Shown here: piece by piece, positions 12,083 through 24,800 of the stretch
How positions within the stretch are numbered: position 1 is the stretch's first letter
Layout of the letters: every line of letters begins with the position of its first letter
Source of the DNA: Phorcus lineatus
Lineage: Eukaryota > Mollusca > Gastropoda > Trochida > Trochidae
Direction: 5' to 3'
Length of the DNA: 64,000 nt
NCBI GenBank assembly: GCA_921293015.1
Contig: OV121089.1
Span: 39,604,520-39,668,519, forward strand
Made by a program: the position numbers and the translations under genes
Notes under the pieces: model-generated
Databases searched by the model: none
What the model saw: the letters and a program-made list of their open reading frames with translations, nothing else
Told to the model about the DNA's origin: nothing

Positions 12083-13650
12083 ATTATTATTATTATTTTT
12101 TTTTTTATTCCACCGATTTTGTGCGCACGATTCAGCCAATACCGCTGAAGCGATTACAGCCAAACTTGCCAGTCTTGTAGAGCTTCATGAGACAAAGCCA
12201 CAATAAGCTTTTGGGCTTAATCGGCTTAAGCGTTAAAGGCACAGTAGCATCCAAAGTGCGAAAAATTAACATGGGAAAAATTTTCAAAATGCACTTAGAG
12301 ACTTGCAACTTTTTTTAAACGATGCACAGTAACAATGCAAGCAAAAAAGTCAATCATGGCAAATTCGTAGCATGAGTACTTTGGCCGCCATATTGCTTTA
12401 ATTAACTTTTTGAAATTTCCGGACCCCATGCATCTTTGAGAATCTTCTCCTCTGAAGATACATGCAATTAAGAGCTGAAACTCACATATATCATAGCTAA
12501 AGGAATGGGGAGAAAATTCATTTTGGAAAATTTTCATTTTTCTGAATACTTTTTCTTCTGCAACCCTTCAAAGTTGGGCGACTTTGCTCGTTTTAGCATA
12601 TTCAAGGGCAGATAACTCAAAAACCTACCCGTCGAACTTCATGAATTTTGCATGAGAGTTAGACGTGAACAAGGTCTTTAAGAATCAAGCATAACATCGA
12701 TCGCGAACAGTCATTTCAGTTCACAAGAGAGAGTCAAAGTTTGCATCATACTATATGTCAATTAAGTGCGTTAGCAAGGGTTAAATTGCAAACAGTTGAA
12801 GGAAAACATCAATATTGAAGAACGGTCAAGACGTGTGACATGTCCAAATGCAGGTACATGCGCTCTTGCGTGTGTGAAAGGGCAAAAGTTGACAGAAATA
12901 CTCTACATTGCTCTTGTATCAAGATTCGTTACGTGCGTTAGCAAGGGTTAATTTGCAAAGTTGAAGGAAAACTGTCAAGATGTGCGACATGGGGCAAACT
13001 TTGAGAGAAATACTCTCCCATGTCTCATAAACAAGCACGTAATTGACAGTCTGCAGAAGGACAAAATCGCTCTTTGAAGCAGAAGTCCGTACGACTGGAC
13101 GTATGGACAGCGTGCGCGAGATGACCAAATGCACACAAGTGCGTCAAGTACTGTCAAATTCTGATCAGGCAGACAGAGAAGCAAGCAAAAAAGCCTGCCT
13201 GACTGACCTGACCTGAGTGACTGACATAGTCTTGATTATTTATATATAGTAAGACCCTCAACCTATGTACCAGCATTCGGGAACTATATTCCAGTGTCGG
13301 CAAACCACTTGATCACGCCAAAGGAAAACACTAGCCCTTTTTCAACTTTCAAACCTCTACTGCCTCCCCTCCACATACCCCTTACATTATGATGTTCTTG
13401 CTTTCTTGCCTCAACTGCCAGCAGGCCGTGTACATCGAGTAAACCTCACTTCCGCTCCTATGTCTCGCTACGTACTGAAAACGTATACAAAACGTCATTT
13501 TGCTTCAGAATACGGCTAAATCAACTGCAGTGCACTAAAATTGTCTTCAAAACGCTATCTAAACTTGGAAAAGCACTTAGTTTGCCCCCAAGAGCCACGG
13601 TTGCTCATATTTTGCTGAATCCTGTCATTGTCGTCGCTTGCGACTATATT
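12083..13650 (+). repeat. Class Y' unit, copy 2 of the 1824-bp array
   Basis: Repeats 10259-11826 at +1824 with no net indel. One substitution seen is CATAGTC for CATAATC near the CTGA-rich stretch. It ends with the hairpin followed by the trapped spacer. Confidence 0.9.
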
Positions 13651-13794
13651 GTACACATGCCTGCAATACCTATTGGATTCAAGGCAATAAGAGACCAATA
13701 AAGTCTAGAAAAATGCAAAATCAGTCTAACAGTCTTTCTCAAGTCTTATTTAACGACATACAACCTTAAAATGCCAATATTTCCTAAAATTATT
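13651..13794. other. Trapped 144-bp spacer, copy 2
   Basis: Second copy of the spacer at 11827-11970, essentially identical. Confidence 0.8.
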
Positions 13795-13906
13795 AAGGAT
13801 TCAGCAGAAATGCTGAATCCTTATTGTTATTGGCGTGTTTTATTATTATTATTAAGGATTCAGCAGAAATGCTGAATCCTTATTGTTATTGGCGTGTTTT
13901 ATTATT
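13795..13906. repeat. Two tandem palindromic mini-elements
   Basis: Palindromes at 13795-13822 and 13854-13881 (12-bp arms, GAAA loop). They copy the pair at 11971-12082 at +1824. Confidence 0.88.
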
Positions 13907-15475
13907 ATTATTATTATTATTTTTTTTTTTATTCCACCGATTTTGTGCGCACGATTCAGCCAATACCGCTGAAGCGATTACAGCCAAACTTGCCAGTCTT
14001 GTAGAGCTTCATGAGACAAAGCCACAATAAGCTTTTGGGCTTAATCGGCTTAAGCGTTAAAGGCACAGTAGCATCCAAAGTGCGAAAAATTAACATGGGA
14101 AAAATTTTCAAAATGCACTTAGAGACTTGCAACTTTTTTTAAACGATGCACAGTAACAATGCAAGCAAAAAAGTCAATCATGGCAAATTCGTAGCATGAG
14201 TACTTTGGCCGCCATATTGCTTTAATTAACTTTTTGAAATTTCCGGACCCCATGCATCTTTGAGAATCTTCTCCTCTGAAGATACATGCAATTAAGAGCT
14301 GAAACTCACATATATCATAGCTAAAGGAATGGGGAGAAAATTCATTTTGGAAAATTTTCATTTTTCTGAATACTTTTTCTTCTGCAACCCTTCAAAGTTG
14401 GGCGACTTTGCTCGTTTTAGCATATTCAAGGGCAGATAACTCAAAAACCTACCCGTCGAACTTCATGAATTTTGCATGAGAGTTAGACGTGAACAAGGTC
14501 TTTAAGAATCAAGCATAACATCGATCGCGAACAGTCATTTCAGTTCACAAGAGAGAGTCAAAGTTTGCATCATACTATATGTCAATTAAGTGCGTTAGCA
14601 AGGGTTAAATTGCAAACAGTTGAAGGAAAACATCAATATTGAAGAACGGTCAAGACGTGTGACATGTCCAAATGCAGGTACATGCGCTCTTGCGTGTGTG
14701 AAAGGGCAAAAGTTGACAGAAATACTCTACATTGCTCTTGTATCAAGATTCGTTACGTGCGTTAGCAAGGGTTAATTTGCAAAGTTGAAGGAAAACTGTC
14801 AAGATGTGCGACATGGGGCAAACTTTGAGAGAAATACTCTCCCATGTCTCATAAACAAGCACGTAATTGACAGTCTGCAGAAGGACAAAATCGCTCTTTG
14901 AAGCAGAAGTCCGTACGACTGGACGTATGGACAGCGTGCGCGAGATGACCAAATGCACACAAGTGCGTCAAGTACTGTCAAATTCTGATCAGGCAGACAG
15001 AGAAGCAAGCAAAAAAGCCTGCCTGACTGACCTGACCTGAGTGACTGACATAGTCTTGATTATTTATATATAGTAAGACCCTCAACCTATGTACCAGCAT
15101 TCGGGAACTATATTCCAGTGTCGGCAAACCACTTGATCACGCCAAAGGAAAACACTAGCCCTTTTTCAACTTTCAAACCTCTACTGCCTCCCCTCCACAT
15201 ACCCCTTACATTATGATGTTCTTGCTTTCTTGCCTCAACTGCCAGCAGGCCGTGTACATCGAGTAAACCTCACTTCCGCTCCTATGTCTCGCTACGTACT
15301 GAAAACGTATACAAAACGTCATTTTGCTTCAGAATACGGCTAAATCAACTGCAGTGCACTAAAATTGTCTTCAAAACGCTATCTAAACTTGGAAAAGCAC
15401 TTAGTTTGCCCCCAAGAGCCACGGTTGCTCATATTTTGCTGAATCCTGTCATTGTCGTCGCTTGCGACTATATTT
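13907..15475 (+). repeat. Class Y' unit, copy 3 of the 1824-bp array
   Basis: Third Y' unit. It ends in the usual hairpin plus TATATTT and runs straight into (ATT)n and the next X unit. The trapped spacer and palindrome pair are absent, so the array closes here. Confidence 0.9.
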
Positions 15476-17267
15476 ATTATTATTATTATTTTTTTTTTTA
15501 TTCCACCGATTTTGTCGCCGCGATTTAGCCAAAACCGCTAACGCTATTACAGCCAAACTTGCCAGTCTTGTAGAGCTGCATGAGACGAAGCCACAAGAAG
15601 CTTTTGGGCTTAATCGGCTTAAGCGTTAAAGGCACAGTACGATCCAAAGTTCGAAAAATTAACATGGGAAAATTTTTCAAAATGCACTTAGAGACTTGCA
15701 ACTTTTTTTAAACGATGCACAGTAACACTGTGAGCAAAAAAGTCAATCATGGCAAATTCGTAGCATCAGTAGTTTGGCCGCCATATTGCTTTTTTTGACG
15801 TTTTGAAATTTCCGGACCCCATGCATCTTTGAGAATCTTCTTCTCTGAAGATACTTGCTTCTAAGAGCTGAAACTCTCTAATTGTGTAGCTAATGCATTG
15901 GGTATTTCATGGTCTTTTTGAGTTTGATGAAAATCTAATATTTATTTCTCAGCAACCCTGCAAATTCGGGCGACTTAGCTCATATAAGCATGTTCAAGGG
16001 GTGATAACTCAAAAAGTTAAACTCACAATTGCAATAATTTTCCTGGAATGTAAGACCATTATCTGGACTTGCAGAAACTGTTAAAACATTGATCGCGAAC
16101 AGTCATTATCCTTCACAATAATCGATCAAAAACAGCAAAAATATGTTGACAAAAAATTAACATGGGCTAATTTTTCAAAATGCACTTAGACACTTGAAAC
16201 TTGTTTTGAATGAAGCGTATTACCTGTATGAACAAAAAAGTCAATCATGACCATTTCATAAGTATTATAGTTTTTGCACAATATCAACTTATTTGTTCCA
16301 GAAATAGGTTTCCATTATTCCACCGATTTTGTCGCCGCGATTTAGCCCAAACCGCTAAAGCTTTTACAGCCAAACTCACCAATCTGATAGAACTTCATGA
16401 GACGAAGCCACAATAAGCTTTTGAGCTTAATCGGTTTAAGCGTTAAAGGCACAGTACGATTGAAATTTCGAAAAATTAACATTGGATTTTTTTTCAAAAT
16501 GCACTTAGAGATTTGAAACTTTTTTTAAACGATGGGCAATAGCAATGCAAGCAAAAATGTAAATCATGGCCAATTTGTAGCATGAATAGTTTTGCCGCCA
16601 TATTGCTTTTTTGACTTTTTGAAATGTTCGACCCCATGCACCTTTGAGAATCTTCTTCTCTGAAGATACTTGCATCTCAGAGCTGAAACTCTCCAATTGT
16701 GTAGAGGAGGCCTATGGAATTTCATGGTCTTTTTGAGTTTGATGAAAGTCAAATATTTTGTCTTCAGCAACCCTTTCAAATCGGGCGACTTAGCTCATGT
16801 AAGCATGTTCAAAGGGAGATAACTCTAAAAGTTAGAAAAACAATTGTACCATTTTTACAGGAATGTAAGACCAGTATGTGAACTTAACGAAACTATTAAA
16901 ACATCGGTCGCAAACAGTCATTTGCGTTCACAATAAATGATCAAAAACAGCCAAAATCTTTTGACCGAACTTAACATGTGGTAATTTTTTTAAATGCACT
17001 TACAGTCTTCAAACTATTTTTGAAGGATGTGCAATAACAGTACAAACAAAAAAGTAAATCATGACGAATTCCTAAGTAGCATCGTTTTAGCACATTATCA
17101 ACTTCTTTGCAATAATCGCAGTTTGGTCACAAAAAACATGCTTCTAAAGCGTAATGCAAATACCAATCTTCATGAAACTTTCAGGAAAGGTAGCTAACAT
17201 CACTATTTATGTACTGAATGTGCTCTCTATGCGCTGAATCCTGTCATCGTCGCTTGCGACTATATTT
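15476..17267 (+). repeat. Long class X-like unit, 1.79 kb
   Basis: Begins ATTCCACCGATTTTGTCGCCGCGATTTAGCC and contains four modules with TTAACATGGG-like boxes (near 15659, 16159, 16475 and 16970). The last two are more diverged (TTAACATTGG, TTAACATGTGG). It ends CTGTCATCGTCGCTTGCGAC, a slight variant of the usual terminus. It directly precedes the nine-copy array. Confidence 0.85.
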
Positions 17268-17947
17268 ATTATTATTATTTTTTTTTTTATTCCACCGATT
17301 TTGTGCGCACGATTCAGCCAATACCGCTGAAGCGATTACAGCCACACTTGCCAGTCTTGTAGAGCTTCATGAGACAAAGCCACAATAAGCTTTTGGGCTT
17401 AATCGGCTTAAGCGTTAAAGGCACAGTAGCATCCAAAGTGCGAAAAATTAACATGGGAAAAATTTTCAAAATGCACTTAGAGACTTGCAACTTTTTTTAA
17501 ACGATGCACAGTAACAATGCAAGCAAAAAAGTCAATCATGGCAAATTCGTAGCATGAGTACTTTGGCCGCCATATTGCTTTAATTAACTTTTTGAAATTT
17601 CCGGACCCCATGCATCTTTGAGAATCTTCTCCTCTGAAGATACATGCAATTAAGAGCTGAAACTCACATATATCATAGCTAAAGGAATGGGGAGAAAATT
17701 CATTTTGGAAAATTTTCATTTTTCTGAATACTTTTTCTTCTGCAACCCTTCAAAGTTGGGCGACTTTGCTCGTTTTAGCATATTCAAGGGCAGATAACTC
17801 AAAAACCTACCCGTCGAATTTAATGAATTTTGCATGAGAGGTAAACATGATCGAGGTCATTAAGAATCAAGAATAAAATGGATCGCGAACAGTCATTTCA
17901 GTTCACACGAGGGAGTCAAAGTTTGCATCATACTATATGTCAATTAA

Positions 17948-18235
17948 GTGCGTTAGCAAGGGTTAAATTGCAAACAATTGAAGGAAAACATCAATATTGA
18001 AGAACGGTCAAGACGTGTGACATGTCCAAATGCAGGTACATGCGCTCTTGCATGTGTGAAAGGGCAGAAGTTGACAGAAATACTCTACATTGCTCTTGTA
18101 TCAAGATTCGCTGAGTGCGTTAGCAAGGGTTAATTTGCAAAGTTGAAGGAAAACACCCTTCCTGTCAAGACATGCGACATGGGGCAGAAGTTGGAAGAAA
18201 TACTCTTCGATGTCTTATGAATTATCACGTAATTT
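17948..18235 (+). repeat. Internal core repeats within the class Y unit (type copy)
   Basis: GTGCGTTAGCAAGGGTTAA starts at 17948 and again at 18115, 167 bp apart. Both are followed by TTGCAAA..TTGAAGGAAAAC. The sequence GGGCAGAAGTTG..AGAAATACTC also occurs twice, at about 18062 and 18181; the second interval is shorter because ~48 bp are missing in the second repeat. A third, more degenerate copy may continue to about 18340 (ATGACCAAATGCAC against ATGTCCAAATGCAG). Equivalent pairs occur in every class Y unit. Confidence 0.75.
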
Positions 18236-18382
18236 ACAGTCTAGAGAAGGCCGAAATGGCTTTATGCAGCAGATGTCCGTACGACTGGACGTATGGACAG
18301 CGTGCGCGAGATGACCAAATGCACACAAGTGCGGCAAGAGCTGTCAAAATCTGATCAGACAGGCAGAGAAGCGAGCAAAAAA

Positions 18383-18416
18383 GCCTGCCTGACTGACCTG
18401 ACCTGAGTGACTGACA
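18383..18416 (+). repeat. CTGA-rich imperfect microsatellite (type copy)
   Basis: GCCTGCCTGACTGACCTGACC continues into GAGTGACTGACATAG. CAGGCAG just upstream (about 18359) and CTGCCTG here can pair as a short stem. The tract is found in every class Y unit and varies slightly in repeat number. Confidence 0.7.
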
Positions 18417-18427
18417 TAGTCTTGATT

Positions 18428-18443
18428 ATTTATATATATAAAG
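18428..18443 (+). promoter_or_regulatory. TATA-like stretch in class Y (speculative)
   Basis: TTATTTATATATATAAAG precedes a well conserved segment (CCTCAACCTATGTACCAGC, then GGGAACTATATTCC). The spacing would suit a TATA-driven start, and it recurs in each Y unit. Base composition alone can produce such a stretch, so a promoter is only a possibility. Confidence 0.2.
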
Positions 18444-18812
18444 ATCCTCAACCTATGTACCAGCATTCGGGAACTATATTCCAGTGTCGGCAAACCACTT
18501 GATCACGCCAAAGGAAAACACTAGCCCTTTTTCAACTTTCAAACCTCTACTGCCTCCCCTCCACATACCCCTTACATTGTGATGTTGTTACTTTCTTGCC
18601 TCAACTGGCAGCAGGCCGTGTACATCGAGTAAACCTCACTTCCGCTCCTACGTACTGAAAACGTATACAAAACGTCACTTTGCTTCAGAATACGGCTAAA
18701 TCAACTGCAGTGCACTAAAAATGTCTTCAAAACGCTATCTAAACTTGGAAAAGCACTTAGTTTGCCCCCAAGAGCCACGGGTGCTCATATTTTGCTGAAT
18801 CCTGTCATTGTC

Positions 18813-18824
18813 GTCGCTTGCGAC
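18813..18824 (+). repeat. Terminal hairpin GTCGCTTGCGAC (type copy)
   Basis: Five-base-pair stem (GTCGC/GCGAC) with a TT loop, followed by TATATT and (ATT)n. It marks the right end of every unit; ends are at 1247, 2803, 4255, 5821, 7345, 8975, 10258, 11826, 13650, 15475, 17267, the nine array copies, 32679, 34253, 35537, 36951, 38519, 40101, 41384 and 42867. Confidence 0.85.
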
Positions 18825-21800
18825 TATATTTATTATTATTATTTTTTTTTTTATTCCACCGATTTTGTGCGCACGATTCAGCCAATACCGCTGAAGCGAT
18901 TACAGCCACACTTGCCAGTCTTGTAGAGCTTCATGAGACAAAGCCACAATAAGCTTTTGGGCTTAATCGGCTTAAGCGTTAAAGGCACAGTAGCATCCAA
19001 AGTGCGAAAAATTAACATGGGAAAAATTTTCAAAATGCACTTAGAGACTTGCAACTTTTTTTAAACGATGCACAGTAACAATGCAAGCAAAAAAGTCAAT
19101 CATGGCAAATTCGTAGCATGAGTACTTTGGCCGCCATATTGCTTTAATTAACTTTTTGAAATTTCCGGACCCCATGCATCTTTGAGAATCTTCTCCTCTG
19201 AAGATACATGCAATTAAGAGCTGAAACTCACATATATCATAGCTAAAGGAATGGGGAGAAAATTCATTTTGGAAAATTTTCATTTTTCTGAATACTTTTT
19301 CTTCTGCAACCCTTCAAAGTTGGGCGACTTTGCTCGTTTTAGCATATTCAAGGGCAGATAACTCAAAAACCTACCCGTCGAATTTAATGAATTTTGCATG
19401 AGAGGTAAACATGATCGAGGTCATTAAGAATCAAGAATAAAATGGATCGCGAACAGTCATTTCAGTTCACACGAGGGAGTCAAAGTTTGCATCATACTAT
19501 ATGTCAATTAAGTGCGTTAGCAAGGGTTAAATTGCAAACAATTGAAGGAAAACATCAATATTGAAGAACGGTCAAGACGTGTGACATGTCCAAATGCAGG
19601 TACATGCGCTCTTGCATGTGTGAAAGGGCAGAAGTTGACAGAAATACTCTACATTGCTCTTGTATCAAGATTCGCTGAGTGCGTTAGCAAGGGTTAATTT
19701 GCAAAGTTGAAGGAAAACACCCTTCCTGTCAAGACATGCGACATGGGGCAGAAGTTGGAAGAAATACTCTTCGATGTCTTATGAATTATCACGTAATTTA
19801 CAGTCTAGAGAAGGCCGAAATGGCTTTATGCAGCAGATGTCCGTACGACTGGACGTATGGACAGCGTGCGCGAGATGACCAAATGCACACAAGTGCGGCA
19901 AGAGCTGTCAAAATCTGATCAGACAGGCAGAGAAGCAAGCAAAAAAGCCTGCCTGACTGACCTGACCTGAGTGACTGACATAGTCTTGATTATTTATATA
20001 TATAAAGATCCTCAACCTATGTACCAGCATTCGGGAACTATATTCCAGTGTCGGCAAACCACTTGATCACGCCAAAGGAAAACACTAGCCCTTTTTCAAC
20101 TTTCAAACCTCTACTGCCTCCCCTCCACATACCCCTTACATTGTGATGTTGTTACTTTCTTGCCTCAACTGGCAGCAGGCCGTGTACATCGAGTAAACCT
20201 CACTTCCGCTCCTACGTACTGAAAACGTATACAAAACGTCACTTTGCTTCAGAATACGGCTAAATCAACTGCAGTGCACTAAAAATGTCTTCAAAACGCT
20301 ATCTAAACTTGGAAAAGCACTTAGTTTGCCCCCAAGAGCCACGGGTGCTCATATTTTGCTGAATCCTGTCATTGTCGTCGCTTGCGACTATATTTATTAT
20401 TATTTTTTTTTTTTTTATTCCACCGATTTTGTGCGCACGATTCAGCCAATACCGCTGAAGCGATTACAGCCACACTTGCCAGTCTTGTAGAGCTTCATGA
20501 GACAAAGCCACAATAAGCTTTTGGGCTTAATCGGCTTAAGCGTTAAAGGCACAGTAGCATCCAAAGTGCGAAAAATTAACATGGGAAAAATTTTCAAAAT
20601 GCACTTAGAGACTTGCAACTTTTTTTAAACGATGCACAGTAACAATGCAAGCAAAAAAGTCAATCATGGCAAATTCGTAGCATGAGTACTTTGGCCGCCA
20701 TATTGCTTTAATTAACTTTTTGAAATTTCCGGACCCCATGCATCTTTGAGAATCTTCTCCTCTGAAGATACATGCAATTAAGAGCTGAAACTCACATATA
20801 TCATAGCTAAAGGAATGGGGAGAAAATTCATTTTGGAAAATTTTCATTTTTCTGAATACTTTTTCTTCTGCAACCCTTCAAAGTTGGGCGACTTTGCTCG
20901 TTTTAGCATATTCAAGGGCAGATAACTCAAAAACCTACCCGTCGAATTTAATGAATTTTGCATGAGAGGTAAACATGATCGAGGTCATTAAGAATCAAGA
21001 ATAAAATGGATCGCGAACAGTCATTTCAGTTCACACGAGGGAGTCAAAGTTTGCATCATACTATATGTCAATTAAGTGCGTTAGCAAGGGTTAAATTGCA
21101 AACAATTGAAGGAAAACATCAATATTGAAGAACGGTCAAGACGTGTGACATGTCCAAATGCAGGTACATGCGCTCTTGCATGTGTGAAAGGGCAGAAGTT
21201 GACAGAAATACTCTACATTGCTCTTGTATCAAGATTCGCTGAGTGCGTTAGCAAGGGTTAATTTGCAAAGTTGAAGGAAAACACCCTTCCTGTCAAGACA
21301 TGCGACATGGGGCAGAAGTTGGAAGAAATACTCTTCGATGTCTTATGAATTATCACGTAATTTACAGTCTAGAGAAGGCCGAAATGGCTTTATGCAGCAG
21401 ATGTCCGTACGACTGGACGTATGGACAGCGTGCGCGAGATGACCAAATGCACACAAGTGCGGCAAGAGCTGTCAAAATCTGATCAGACAGGCAGAGAAGC
21501 AAGCAAAAAAGCCTGCCTGACTGACCTGACCTGAGTGACTGACATAGTCTTGATTATTTATATATATAAAGATCCTCAACCTATGTACCAGCATTCGGGA
21601 ACTATATTCCAGTGTCGGCAAACCACTTGATCACGCCAAAGGAAAACACTAGCCCTTTTTCAACTTTCAAACCTCTACTGCCTCCCCTCCACATACCCCT
21701 TACATTGTGATGTTGTTACTTTCTTGCCTCAACTGGCAGCAGGCCGTGTACATCGAGTAAACCTCACTTCCGCTCCTACGTACTGAAAACGTATACAAAA

Positions 21801-24800
21801 CGTCACTTTGCTTCAGAATACGGCTAAATCAACTGCAGTGCACTAAAAATGTCTTCAAAACGCTATCTAAACTTGGAAAAGCACTTAGTTTGCCCCCAAG
21901 AGCCACGGGTGCTCATATTTTGCTGAATCCTGTCATTGTCGTCGCTTGCGACTATATTTATTATTATTATTTTTTTTTTTATTCCACCGATTTTGTGCGC
22001 ACGATTCAGCCAATACCGCTGAAGCGATTACAGCCACACTTGCCAGTCTTGTAGAGCTTCATGAGACAAAGCCACAATAAGCTTTTGGGCTTAATCGGCT
22101 TAAGCGTTAAAGGCACAGTAGCATCCAAAGTGCGAAAAATTAACATGGGAAAAATTTTCAAAATGCACTTAGAGACTTGCAACTTTTTTTAAACGATGCA
22201 CAGTAACAATGCAAGCAAAAAAGTCAATCATGGCAAATTCGTAGCATGAGTACTTTGGCCGCCATATTGCTTTAATTAACTTTTTGAAATTTCCGGACCC
22301 CATGCATCTTTGAGAATCTTCTCCTCTGAAGATACATGCAATTAAGAGCTGAAACTCACATATATCATAGCTAAAGGAATGGGGAGAAAATTCATTTTGG
22401 AAAATTTTCATTTTTCTGAATACTTTTTCTTCTGCAACCCTTCAAAGTTGGGCGACTTTGCTCGTTTTAGCATATTCAAGGGCAGATAACTCAAAAACCT
22501 ACCCGTCGAATTTAATGAATTTTGCATGAGAGGTAAACATGATCGAGGTCATTAAGAATCAAGAATAAAATGGATCGCGAACAGTCATTTCAGTTCACAC
22601 GAGGGAGTCAAAGTTTGCATCATACTATATGTCAATTAAGTGCGTTAGCAAGGGTTAAATTGCAAACAATTGAAGGAAAACATCAATATTGAAGAACGGT
22701 CAAGACGTGTGACATGTCCAAATGCAGGTACATGCGCTCTTGCATGTGTGAAAGGGCAGAAGTTGACAGAAATACTCTACATTGCTCTTGTATCAAGATT
22801 CGCTGAGTGCGTTAGCAAGGGTTAATTTGCAAAGTTGAAGGAAAACACCCTTCCTGTCAAGACATGCGACATGGGGCAGAAGTTGGAAGAAATACTCTTC
22901 GATGTCTTATGAATTATCACGTAATTTACAGTCTAGAGAAGGCCGAAATGGCTTTATGCAGCAGATGTCCGTACGACTGGACGTATGGACAGCGTGCGCG
23001 AGATGACCAAATGCACACAAGTGCGGCAAGAGCTGTCAAAATCTGATCAGACAGGCAGAGAAGCAAGCAAAAAAGCCTGCCTGACTGACCTGACCTGAGT
23101 GACTGACATAGTCTTGATTATTTATATATATAAAGATCCTCAACCTATGTACCAGCATTCGGGAACTATATTCCAGTGTCGGCAAACCACTTGATCACGC
23201 CAAAGGAAAACACTAGCCCTTTTTCAACTTTCAAACCTCTACTGCCTCCCCTCCACATACCCCTTACATTGTGATGTTGTTACTTTCTTGCCTCAACTGG
23301 CAGCAGGCCGTGTACATCGAGTAAACCTCACTTCCGCTCCTACGTACTGAAAACGTATACAAAACGTCACTTTGCTTCAGAATACGGCTAAATCAACTGC
23401 AGTGCACTAAAAATGTCTTCAAAACGCTATCTAAACTTGGAAAAGCACTTAGTTTGCCCCCAAGAGCCACGGGTGCTCATATTTTGCTGAATCCTGTCAT
23501 TGTCGTCGCTTGCGACTATATTTATTATTATTATTTTTTTTTTTATTCCACCGATTTTGTGCGCACGATTCAGCCAATACCGCTGAAGCGATTACAGCCA
23601 CACTTGCCAGTCTTGTAGAGCTTCATGAGACAAAGCCACAATAAGCTTTTGGGCTTAATCGGCTTAAGCGTTAAAGGCACAGTAGCATCCAAAGTGCGAA
23701 AAATTAACATGGGAAAAATTTTCAAAATGCACTTAGAGACTTGCAACTTTTTTTAAACGATGCACAGTAACAATGCAAGCAAAAAAGTCAATCATGGCAA
23801 ATTCGTAGCATGAGTACTTTGGCCGCCATATTGCTTTAATTAACTTTTTGAAATTTCCGGACCCCATGCATCTTTGAGAATCTTCTCCTCTGAAGATACA
23901 TGCAATTAAGAGCTGAAACTCACATATATCATAGCTAAAGGAATGGGGAGAAAATTCATTTTGGAAAATTTTCATTTTTCTGAATACTTTTTCTTCTGCA
24001 ACCCTTCAAAGTTGGGCGACTTTGCTCGTTTTAGCATATTCAAGGGCAGATAACTCAAAAACCTACCCGTCGAATTTAATGAATTTTGCATGAGAGGTAA
24101 ACATGATCGAGGTCATTAAGAATCAAGAATAAAATGGATCGCGAACAGTCATTTCAGTTCACACGAGGGAGTCAAAGTTTGCATCATACTATATGTCAAT
24201 TAAGTGCGTTAGCAAGGGTTAAATTGCAAACAATTGAAGGAAAACATCAATATTGAAGAACGGTCAAGACGTGTGACATGTCCAAATGCAGGTACATGCG
24301 CTCTTGCATGTGTGAAAGGGCAGAAGTTGACAGAAATACTCTACATTGCTCTTGTATCAAGATTCGCTGAGTGCGTTAGCAAGGGTTAATTTGCAAAGTT
24401 GAAGGAAAACACCCTTCCTGTCAAGACATGCGACATGGGGCAGAAGTTGGAAGAAATACTCTTCGATGTCTTATGAATTATCACGTAATTTACAGTCTAG
24501 AGAAGGCCGAAATGGCTTTATGCAGCAGATGTCCGTACGACTGGACGTATGGACAGCGTGCGCGAGATGACCAAATGCACACAAGTGCGGCAAGAGCTGT
24601 CAAAATCTGATCAGACAGGCAGAGAAGCAAGCAAAAAAGCCTGCCTGACTGACCTGACCTGAGTGACTGACATAGTCTTGATTATTTATATATATAAAGA
24701 TCCTCAACCTATGTACCAGCATTCGGGAACTATATTCCAGTGTCGGCAAACCACTTGATCACGCCAAAGGAAAACACTAGCCCTTTTTCAACTTTCAAAC

